This document shows positions 36,897 through 43,699 of a stretch of DNA of 64,000 nt, in pieces. Positions within the stretch are counted from its first letter, which is position 1. Every line of letters starts with the position of its first letter. This stretch comes from Sphingobium sp. MI1205 (GTDB lineage Bacteria; Pseudomonadota; Alphaproteobacteria; Sphingomonadales; Sphingomonadaceae): positions 1,741,501 to 1,805,500 of the forward strand of contig NZ_CP005188.1 in NCBI RefSeq assembly GCF_001563285.1, read 5' to 3'. The position numbers and the translations under genes are program-made. Under the pieces are notes generated by a model. It was not told where the DNA came from. It did not search any database and worked only from the letters and a program-made list of their open reading frames with translations.

Positions 36897-37847
36897 ATGG
36901 CACACGAAAACGACCTTACGCTCCTTGAAATTATGCGCCGCTACTCGACGGACGAGGCGGCGCGGGCTTATTTTGAGCGGATGCGCTGGCCGAACGGTGC
37001 CGTCTGCCCCCATTGCGGTAGCAGCGATAAAATCTATGCGCTGACCCCCAACAAAAAGGCGCGCATTCGCGAGGGTCTATACAAGTGCGGAACGTGCGAT
37101 GACCGTTTCAGCGTGACCGTTGGGACGGTTATGGAAGCGTCGAAAATCCCGCTTCATAAATGGCTGATCGCTTTCTACATTATGTGCGCCAGCAAGACCC
37201 AAGTGTCGGCATTGCAGTTGCAACGCCAGCTTGAACTTGGCTCCTATCACACCGCGCTGTTCCTCTGCCATCGCATCCGCTTTGCCCTCAAGGATGTCAG
37301 CACCGGCGGCAAGCTGGTTGGCGAGGTCGAGGCTGACGAAACTTACATCGGGGGCAAGGCTCGCGGCAAAGGCCGCGGCTACACCGGTAACAAGGTCGCG
37401 CTCGTTTCTGTCGTGGAGCGCGGCGGGGACGTTCGCTCGACCGTCGTAAAGCAGCGTGTGAACAGCATGGTCATCGACACCCTGCTCAAGCGCCACGTTG
37501 CAGACGAAGCCCATCTGAACACCGACGAATCCCCGCTCTATAATAAGGCAGGTAAGCGTTTTGCCTCGCACGCGCGGGTCAATCACTCGGCGGAAGAATA
37601 TGGCTATTACGATTATCGTTCGGGCCGCACCGTCACGACAAACACCGTTGAAGGCTTTTTCGGCAACAGCAAGCGCAGCCTTGACGGCACCCATCATCAC
37701 GTCAGCCGCCAGCACCTCGACCTCTACGCAGCCGAACTCGATTTCAAATATAACACTCGCAAGGAAAGCGACGGCGAACGCACCTCACAGGGCATTCGCC
37801 GCATTGAAGGGAAACGCCTCATGTATCGCCCCAAGGTGTCTTCCTAA
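36897..37847 (+). CDS. IS1595-family (ISXO2-like) transposase
   Basis: 316 residues. The N-terminal zinc ribbon (CPHCGS ... CGTCDD, about residues 38-65) is followed by the DDE-type catalytic domain (about 140-300): VEADETYIGGK (first Asp), HLNTDESPLY (second Asp) and NTVEGFFGNSKR with the terminal N/E of the family. These are the hallmarks of IS1595/ISXO2. Its TAA overlaps the next ATG by one base (TAATG), so downstream translation depends on ribosomes finishing the transposase. Confidence 0.95.
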   Translation: MAHENDLTLLEIMRRYSTDEAARAYFERMRWPNGAVCPHCGSSDKIYALTPNKKARIREGLYKCGTCDDRFSVTVGTVMEASKIPLHKWLIAFYIMCASKTQVSALQLQRQLELGSYHTALFLCHRIRFALKDVSTGGKLVGEVEADETYIGGKARGKGRGYTGNKVALVSVVERGGDVRSTVVKQRVNSMVIDTLLKRHVADEAHLNTDESPLYNKAGKRFASHARVNHSAEEYGYYDYRSGRTVTTNTVEGFFGNSKRSLDGTHHHVSRQHLDLYAAELDFKYNTRKESDGERTSQGIRRIEGKRLMYRPKVSS

Positions 37848-40270
37848 TGGCGCGCGCCCGCGTTTCAGAGGTCCGTGCCGAACATTTGTTGACTGAATTG
37901 CTGACTGCGCAAGGGTGGGACGTCCGGCGTCCCCCGAACGGGGAAATGCTGCGCCAGCAAGAATACAAAGACCACTCGCACCTTCGTGACGTCTTCCTGA
38001 AACGCAGCAAGGTCGCGATGATCGGGCAGGGCTTGCCAGAGGCGGTCGTTGTCGATCGCCTGACTATGCAGCCGCTTTTGGTTATCGAGGCCAAGGCCCG
38101 TGTCGATGATCTGGATAAGGCCGTCCGCGAAGTCACGGAGGTGTATGGCCGCGCTTGCGTCGATGCTGGCTACAGTCCGTTGGCCGTTGCGATTGCGGGT
38201 ACGAGCGAGGACGATTTTGCTGTTCGCGTATTCAAGTGGGATGGCGCGACTTGGCTTCCGGCCACCTACGAGGGCAAGCCGATCGGCTGGATTCCCAATC
38301 GCGCCGACGCTGACCGCCTTCGCAAACCGTCGACGGTCGCCGAACTCCGTCCGTCGGTCCCCAGCCCCGAAGTGCTTGCCGACCGCGCCGAAGAGATTAA
38401 CCGGCTGTTGCGGGAATCTAGTGTCAACGATCGCGAGCGCCCCACCGTGGTGGGCGCCTGTATGCTGGCCCTGTGGCAGTCAAAAGGGCAAATCAGAAAA
38501 GACCCTGAATATATCCTCGGCGACATCAATCAGGCTTGCACGCAAGCCTTTTGGGACGCGAAGAAAGCCGTTCTAGCCAAAAGTCTCAAGGTTGAAGAGG
38601 CCAACCAAAAACTGGCGGTAAAAGCGCGCCGGATCATCAACATTCTGGAACGCTTAAACGTCTCGGTCCTAACCGCCGAGCATGACTATCTCGGGCAGCT
38701 TTACGAGACGTTTTTCCGCTACGCTGGCGGCAACACGATCGGGCAGTATTTCACCCCGCGCCATGTCGCCAATTTCTGCGCCGACATGGTGGACGTCACG
38801 CGCGAAGACGTGGTGCTCGACCCGACATGCGGAACCGGCGGATTTTTGATTGCAGCAATGGACCGGATGGCACGCGAAGCGAACCTCTCAAGGTCCGAAG
38901 TCGTCAAGTTGGTGGCCACTCGCCTTATCGGTTTCGACGATGAGCCGGTGACCGCCGCGCTGTGTGTAACGAACATGATTTTGCGCGGCGACGGGTCGTC
39001 GAGCGTTCAGCGCGGCGACGCTTTCAGCGCGCCGGAATATCCTATCGGCACGGCCTCTGTCGTGCTTATGAACCCCCCCTATCCGCACAAGAAGACCGAC
39101 AACCCAACCGAGGCCTTTGTTGATCGCGCCCTTGAGGGTTTGAGCCAAGGCGGGCGGCTTGCCGCCGTCATCCCGCAATCGCTGCTCGTTAAGGGCGGCA
39201 AGGCAAAAAAATGGCGCACGGCGATGCTGGCAAAGCACACGCTTGAGGCCGTCGTCCAAATGCCGGATTATCTTTTCCAGCCCTACGCAAGCGCAACCAC
39301 GGCGGTTCTTGTGCTGCGCAAGGGCATCCCGCATCCGAAGAACAAGCACGTTTTTTTCGCTCGGGTGGATAACGACGGTTTCCGGCTCAAGAAGGGCGTC
39401 AGGATCGTATGCGAAGGTGACGAACTGCCCAAGGCGCTTGAGCATTTCCAGAGCGCAAAATCGGAAGCGGGATTTTCCGGCTGGTCGCGCCTCGACGCAG
39501 AAGTGACGTTTGCGCCAGGCGCTTACATTCCGGCGCGTGAAATGACCGATTCCGAAGTGGACGCCGACGTTCGCGAGGTCATCCGGTGCCGGACGGCGTT
39601 CACTGCTTTGCACGCCGCTGATCTGGTCACTCTGAACACCGAAAACCCAATCGACTTTCGCAAGGCCCGCCGCGCAACGCCCTTGGCGTCAGTGACGCAA
39701 GGGACCGTCGGGGACTATTTCGAAATTCGTTACGGGCAACGTGCGCTCCATAGCAAAGAGGGGCTTTCGACTGGCAAGTCTCTGGTCATTTCGTCGAGCG
39801 GCATGGACAACGGCTGCTACGGGTTTTTCGATTTCGACGGCATTCTTGCGCCGCCCTTTGTCACTGTTCCGAGCACGGGGTCGATCGCCATTGCGCATGT
39901 TCAAGAATGGCCGTGCGGTGTCACCGATGACTGCCTGATCCTGATTGCGAAAGAGAACGTCCCCCATGCGATGCTCTACATTGCAGCGGCGGCGATCCGA
40001 AAGGAGCGGTGGCGTTTCAGCTACGGGCGCAAGGCGACGCCCGCCCGTATCGCCGATTTCCCATTGCCTCACACCGCCGAACAGTTGGAGCGGGTCGAAG
40101 ATTACTTGACGCGCGCCACTAAGGTCGAAGACCGGTTGGTCGAAGACGCGGAAGATGCCCTTGACGGTATGATCGCGCGGCAACGCCTCGCCAGTTTGAA
40201 AGCTGGCACCGACAAGATTGTGTCCGGCGCAGAACTGGAAGCGAGGCTTGCGTCGCTGACGGATGATTGA
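37847..40270 (+). CDS. single-chain nuclease / N6-adenine methyltransferase / specificity protein
   Basis: 807 residues. Residues about 1-150 resemble the HsdR N-terminal PD-(D/E)xK fold: VVVD then LLVIEAKA (acid, then E-x-K). Residues about 180-560 are an HsdM-like methyltransferase: GQYFTPRHVA, SAM motif DPTCGTGGF, catalytic NPPY, then VIPQSLL. Residues about 600-770 look like a type I specificity (target-recognition) half: VGDYFEIRYGQ, VPSTGSI, PCGVTDDCLI and a C-terminal coiled-coil. No helicase is present, so it is a type IIG-like or condensed type I enzyme that could both modify and cut DNA. Recognition sequence unknown. Confidence 0.85.
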   Translation: MARARVSEVRAEHLLTELLTAQGWDVRRPPNGEMLRQQEYKDHSHLRDVFLKRSKVAMIGQGLPEAVVVDRLTMQPLLVIEAKARVDDLDKAVREVTEVYGRACVDAGYSPLAVAIAGTSEDDFAVRVFKWDGATWLPATYEGKPIGWIPNRADADRLRKPSTVAELRPSVPSPEVLADRAEEINRLLRESSVNDRERPTVVGACMLALWQSKGQIRKDPEYILGDINQACTQAFWDAKKAVLAKSLKVEEANQKLAVKARRIINILERLNVSVLTAEHDYLGQLYETFFRYAGGNTIGQYFTPRHVANFCADMVDVTREDVVLDPTCGTGGFLIAAMDRMAREANLSRSEVVKLVATRLIGFDDEPVTAALCVTNMILRGDGSSSVQRGDAFSAPEYPIGTASVVLMNPPYPHKKTDNPTEAFVDRALEGLSQGGRLAAVIPQSLLVKGGKAKKWRTAMLAKHTLEAVVQMPDYLFQPYASATTAVLVLRKGIPHPKNKHVFFARVDNDGFRLKKGVRIVCEGDELPKALEHFQSAKSEAGFSGWSRLDAEVTFAPGAYIPAREMTDSEVDADVREVIRCRTAFTALHAADLVTLNTENPIDFRKARRATPLASVTQGTVGDYFEIRYGQRALHSKEGLSTGKSLVISSSGMDNGCYGFFDFDGILAPPFVTVPSTGSIAIAHVQEWPCGVTDDCLILIAKENVPHAMLYIAAAAIRKERWRFSYGRKATPARIADFPLPHTAEQLERVEDYLTRATKVEDRLVEDAEDALDGMIARQRLASLKAGTDKIVSGAELEARLASLTDD

Positions 40271-40272
40271 GC

Positions 40273-40707
40273 GTGCCGTATTTGGGCTTTGCATTCACCG
40301 ACCGCGCTCTAGATTTCATTGAGGGCTTGCCGCCGAAAATCAGGAAGCAAGTCGTCAAGCGGGCCAAATCGCTTCACACAAGCCCTTTCCCGCCATCGGC
40401 GAAGCGGCTCATTGACGTGGAGACAGACGACGGCGAGCCGGTGTATCGTGAACGCTCGGGTGACTACCGCATCCTATATGTCGTGCGGACAAATCCAGAT
40501 TTGGTTTTGATCCTCGACATTGACCATAGAAAGGACGTGTATCGGATGCCGAAGACCAAATCAGACCCCGCCGACGAGATGCGTATGAAAGAGTCGGACT
40601 TCGACGACATCATGGGCAAGGCGCTTGGCGTCGCGGCTCCTGTCGAGGATGCCAAGCAGGACGATCAACCTAAGCGGCTAAGCGCGCACCCTCGCAAGCC
40701 TCGCTGA
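40273..40707 (+). CDS. RelE/ParE-superfamily toxin-like protein with C-terminal extension
   Basis: 144 residues from GTG 40273 (a TTG at 40267 overlapping the upstream TGA is also possible). The first 90 residues follow the RelE pattern: helix-rich start (KIRKQVVKRAKSL), GEPVYRERSGDYRILYVV, LVLILDIDHRKDVYR. The last 50 residues, starting MPKTK, are acidic then basic (MKESDFDDIMGKALGV, ending PRKPR). They resemble the short helical antitoxin-like protein often found next to such toxins, here in the same chain. There is no separate antitoxin gene in the transposon, so function as a self-regulated fusion is an inference. Confidence 0.72.
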   Translation: MPYLGFAFTDRALDFIEGLPPKIRKQVVKRAKSLHTSPFPPSAKRLIDVETDDGEPVYRERSGDYRILYVVRTNPDLVLILDIDHRKDVYRMPKTKSDPADEMRMKESDFDDIMGKALGVAAPVEDAKQDDQPKRLSAHPRKPR

Positions 40708-40751
40708 TCGCAAATCGGCCCGCTTGTCGAGCTGGCACCATTTTATCGACT

Positions 40752-40775
40752 TGTGTCGCAAAGTGCATAATCGCC
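40752..40775 (-). repeat. right terminal inverted repeat of the transposon
   Basis: Reads GGCGATTATGCACTT on the minus strand from 40775 inward. See left repeat. Confidence 0.88.
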
Positions 40776-40783
40776 AAAGCTTC
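40776..40783. repeat. right 8-bp target-site duplication AAAGCTTC
   Basis: Identical to 36841-36848. The response-regulator start lies 46 bases further on, so the insertion point is in its promoter region. Confidence 0.9.
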
Positions 40784-40829
40784 AATCCTTCTTGCCTTTC
40801 GTTCCTGGTGGAAAGTCTACATTAAACCC

Positions 40830-41507
40830 ATGCGCCTTCTCATCGTCGAAGATAATGAGCGAATGGCGGCACTGATCGCCGACGGTCTTCAGCGCCGGGG
40901 CTTCGTGTGCGATGTTGCCCATGATCTCGCACAAGCCGACGCTGCGATGGGCAGCGCGAGCTATGATGCCATCATACTCGACCTCGGCCTGCCCGACGGC
41001 GACGGGATCGACTGGCTCGCGAGCCGCCGAAAATATCAGCAGATGCCGCCTGCCATCATCCAGACCGCGCGTGGGGCGCTGGAGGATCGCGTCACCGGTC
41101 TCGATTCCGGCGCAGACGATTATATCGTCAAACCCTTCGAGATCGACGAGCTCGCCGCGCGCATCCGCGCCCTGCTGCGCCGGCCTGGCGTTCGAACCCA
41201 GCCCGTCATCGAAGTCGGCATGCTGCGTTTCGACACGGCAAGCCGCTCTGCCAGCATTGGCGATCGCGAGATCGACCTTTCGCGCCGCGAGGCGGACCTT
41301 CTGGAACTGCTGATGCGGCGAGCCGGCACGGTGGTCCATCGCGAAGTGATCGAGAACGCGCTCTACAGCTTCAACGATCCGGTGACCCCCAATGCGGTCG
41401 AAGCCGCCATTTCGCGTCTGCGCCGCAAGCTCGAAGACACGGGCGTGGCCGGCGCGCTCCATACCGTTCGGGGTGTCGGCTATATGCTGAAGGACGGGAA
41501 GGCATGA
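40830..41507 (+). CDS. OmpR-family response regulator
   Basis: 225 residues. The receiver domain (1-115) has the acidic pair, phospho-acceptor Asp in IILDLGLPDGDG and Lys in IVKPF. The winged-helix domain (about 125-222) ends in GVGYML. It overlaps the kinase start (ATGA at 41504). It is the only OmpR-type regulator in the window and lies between three genes or operons carrying the tandem GTCAG box, making it the likely binder. The transposon sits 46 bases upstream and may now influence its expression. Confidence 0.95.
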   Translation: MRLLIVEDNERMAALIADGLQRRGFVCDVAHDLAQADAAMGSASYDAIILDLGLPDGDGIDWLASRRKYQQMPPAIIQTARGALEDRVTGLDSGADDYIVKPFEIDELAARIRALLRRPGVRTQPVIEVGMLRFDTASRSASIGDREIDLSRREADLLELLMRRAGTVVHREVIENALYSFNDPVTPNAVEAAISRLRRKLEDTGVAGALHTVRGVGYMLKDGKA

Positions 41508-42520
41508 CCGTGCAGCGCTCCATCTCACGGCGCCTCAAACGCGGTTTGGGCCTGATTGGTGTGGCGGGCACCGTTCTGCTGCTGGCGGCGGTCGCCTTCT
41601 TCTACAGTGTCACCTTCACACATCTCGATGCACGCGCGGCGATGATCCGCGCGATCAAGGAAATGCTTGAGCATGTCGCTCTGCCGCTTGTCGTCCTGCT
41701 CGTTCCCGTCGCGATCATGGTGCTCCGAGTGATCCGCCAGGCCTTCGCACCGCTGGAAGATGCCGCCGCCCGGATCGAGGCTGCACAGGGCCACGAACGA
41801 GGGTTCCGCATCGATGCGTCGCAAATGCCCGCCGAGGCGCTACCCTTCGTCTATGCGGTCAACGATCTGTTGGCGCGGCTCGATCAGGCCGCGCGGCGGC
41901 AGGAAGCGTTCGCCGCCGACGTCGCGCACGAGTTGCGCACGCCGCTCGCCCTCCTGTCTCTCGAACTCGACCGGCTTGACTATGACGACGCCGCGCGCCT
42001 CAAGGAAGACGTGGCGGCCATGCGCCGGCTGATCGACCAACTCATGCTGCTCGCGCAGATCGACGCGGCGGAGGCCGCCCAGACCGCTCCCGAACAGGTG
42101 TCACTCGCGGATGTGGCGAGCGAGGTCGTCAGCGCCGTGGCGCCGGGGATCATCGCACAAGGCAAGCTGATCGCGTTCGATACCCGCGGTCAGGCTGCGG
42201 TCGTGAACGGCAGGCGCGAAGCGATTGCGGCAGCGCTGCGCAATCTGATCGAGAATGCCGCGCGCGTGACGCCGGCTGGTGGCACGATCCAGGTCTTCGC
42301 CGGCCCCCACGCGCTATTGGGCGTGCGGGACGAGGGCCCTGGGCTGGCGCTCGAAAGGTTGCGCGACCTTGTGCAACGCCACCGCCGCGCCGACCATGCG
42401 AGCAAGGATGGCGCCGGCCTCGGCCTCGCTATCGTCGACCGGATCATGGCGGCCCATGGCGGCACGCTTGAGACCGATCCGGCCGACCGTGAACTGGTGC
42501 TGCGTTTTCCCGCGACCTGA
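41504..42520 (+). CDS. sensor histidine kinase with very short periplasmic loop
   Basis: 338 residues. Two transmembrane helices (about 14-34 and 59-77) are separated by a loop of only about 24 residues (FTHLDARAAMIRAIKEM); a HAMP-like linker follows. The phospho-acceptor motif is AHELRTPL (His near 139); ATP-binding motifs are NLIENA, DEGPGL and GAGLGLAI. The short loop implies sensing in or at the membrane. Overlaps its regulator gene and is followed at once by the GTCAG box of the efflux operon. Confidence 0.94.
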   Translation: MTVQRSISRRLKRGLGLIGVAGTVLLLAAVAFFYSVTFTHLDARAAMIRAIKEMLEHVALPLVVLLVPVAIMVLRVIRQAFAPLEDAAARIEAAQGHERGFRIDASQMPAEALPFVYAVNDLLARLDQAARRQEAFAADVAHELRTPLALLSLELDRLDYDDAARLKEDVAAMRRLIDQLMLLAQIDAAEAAQTAPEQVSLADVASEVVSAVAPGIIAQGKLIAFDTRGQAAVVNGRREAIAAALRNLIENAARVTPAGGTIQVFAGPHALLGVRDEGPGLALERLRDLVQRHRRADHASKDGAGLGLAIVDRIMAAHGGTLETDPADRELVLRFPAT

Positions 42521-42538
42521 TCTTCAATCCTCATATCC

Positions 42539-42556
42539 CGTCAGGGTTCGGTCAGG
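42539..42556 (+). promoter_or_regulatory. tandem GTCAG box 3, upstream of RND efflux operon
   Basis: CGTCAGGGTTCGGTCAGG: GTCAG at 42540-42544 and 42551-42555, then TAGCCC at 42566-42571, again 10 bases after the second unit. The ATG of the adaptor gene is only seven bases after TAGCCC, so if that hexamer is the -10 element the transcript would have a very short leader or none. Confidence 0.65.
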
Positions 42557-42577
42557 AACGCTCCCTAGCCCGAGCGC

Positions 42578-43690
42578 ATGTCCAGACGATACACCCTCAT
42601 TGCGGGCGCCGCGACGATCGCCTTGATTCTATCAGGCCTGTGGTGGTTCGCCAGTCGACCGGTCGAGACGGGCAACTCCGCGCCGGCAAGCAACGCCCAA
42701 CCGACAGATGGGATCCTGGCGGTGGATGCGCGCCGCGCCGCGCAGATGGGTATCCGCCTTATGCCCGCGACGGCAGCCGCGGATGCGGCGCTCGCCACCA
42801 TCCCCGCGATGATCGAGCCTCCCGCCAACGCCCGGGTGGCGGTGGCCGCGACCTTTCCCGGCACCGTGTTGCGGACTCTCGTGGTCGAGGGCGACAGCGT
42901 GCGGCGGGGCCAGCCGCTGGCGATCATCGCCAGCCGCGACGTGCTGACGATCGGCGCGGACCTCAGCCGCGCGAACGCGCGGCGTGGCGTAGCCGAGGCC
43001 AATGCCGCGCGGCTCTCCCTGCTCAGCCGCGAAGGCATCATCGCAGGCGCGCGCGCTGACGAAGCCAATGCCATCGCAGCCGAGGCTCGCGCCGACGTTT
43101 CGGAAAAGTCGCGCATCCTGGCGATGGTGGGCGGTCATGGCGCCAGCGGCTCCTATACGCTGACGGCTCCTATCGCGGGTCGCGTCACCAGCGCCTCCAT
43201 CCAGACCGGCAATCCGGTGGACGGCACCACCGCGCCCTATGTGATCGACGCGACGGATCGCTATGAAGTGGTCGGCCAATTGCCCGAACGGCTGATCGGG
43301 CAAGTGCGCCCCGGCATGAGCGTGCGGCTACTTCCCAACCTCACCGGCCGGATCGTCGCGGTGGGAACGGCCATCGATCCCGCGACCCGTTCGGCCGGCC
43401 TCAAGGCGGAGATTCCGGCCGGACCCGGTGTTGTCGCGGGGCGCGCAACCAGCATCGTCATCGTCGGCCCGGCGCCGGCGGGCGCGGTCAGCGTGCCCGA
43501 TACGGCGGTCACCATGATCGACGGCAAGCCGGTTGTGTTCGTGACCGCGCGCGGCGGCTTTGCCGTGCGCGCCGTGACCGGCGGCAGCGGCAGTGATGGC
43601 CGCACGGTGCTGCTCTCCGGGATCAGGCCCGGTGAACAGGTGGTGGTTTCCGGTACGAGCGCGCTCAAGGCGCTCGCCACCGCGCAATAG
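42578..43690 (+). CDS. RND efflux membrane fusion protein (CzcB/CusB-like)
   Basis: 370 residues with one N-terminal membrane anchor. Lipoyl half (TFPGTVLRTLVVEGDSVRRGQ), short coiled-coil hairpin (about 120-180), second lipoyl half (YTLTAPIAGRVTS), then beta-barrel and membrane-proximal domains (VPDTAVTMIDGKPVVFV). This is the CzcB/CusB layout without an N-terminal histidine-rich metal site. First gene of an operon with the RND pump (9 bases downstream), a DUF3240 gene and the outer-membrane channel. Confidence 0.88.
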   Translation: MSRRYTLIAGAATIALILSGLWWFASRPVETGNSAPASNAQPTDGILAVDARRAAQMGIRLMPATAAADAALATIPAMIEPPANARVAVAATFPGTVLRTLVVEGDSVRRGQPLAIIASRDVLTIGADLSRANARRGVAEANAARLSLLSREGIIAGARADEANAIAAEARADVSEKSRILAMVGGHGASGSYTLTAPIAGRVTSASIQTGNPVDGTTAPYVIDATDRYEVVGQLPERLIGQVRPGMSVRLLPNLTGRIVAVGTAIDPATRSAGLKAEIPAGPGVVAGRATSIVIVGPAPAGAVSVPDTAVTMIDGKPVVFVTARGGFAVRAVTGGSGSDGRTVLLSGIRPGEQVVVSGTSALKALATAQ

Positions 43691-43699
43691 GCTCTCCCG

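Larger units (their letters stand above)
36849..40775 (+). mobile_element. complete IS1595-family transposon with restriction-modification and toxin cargo
   Basis: 3,927 bp. The ends are inverted repeats: the first 15 bases GGCGATTATGCACTT are identical at both ends, and the match continues imperfectly (21 of the first 24 positions). Direct AAAGCTTC copies flank it. Content, all plus strand: transposase (36897-37847), nuclease-methyltransferase-specificity protein (37847-40270), RelE-like toxin (40273-40707). Stop and start codons overlap or nearly touch, so cargo and transposase form one operon. It sits between the cytochrome b561 gene and the response regulator of what was probably a contiguous metal-response unit. 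Intact ends, duplication and frames suggest a recent and possibly still active insertion. Confidence 0.9.
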
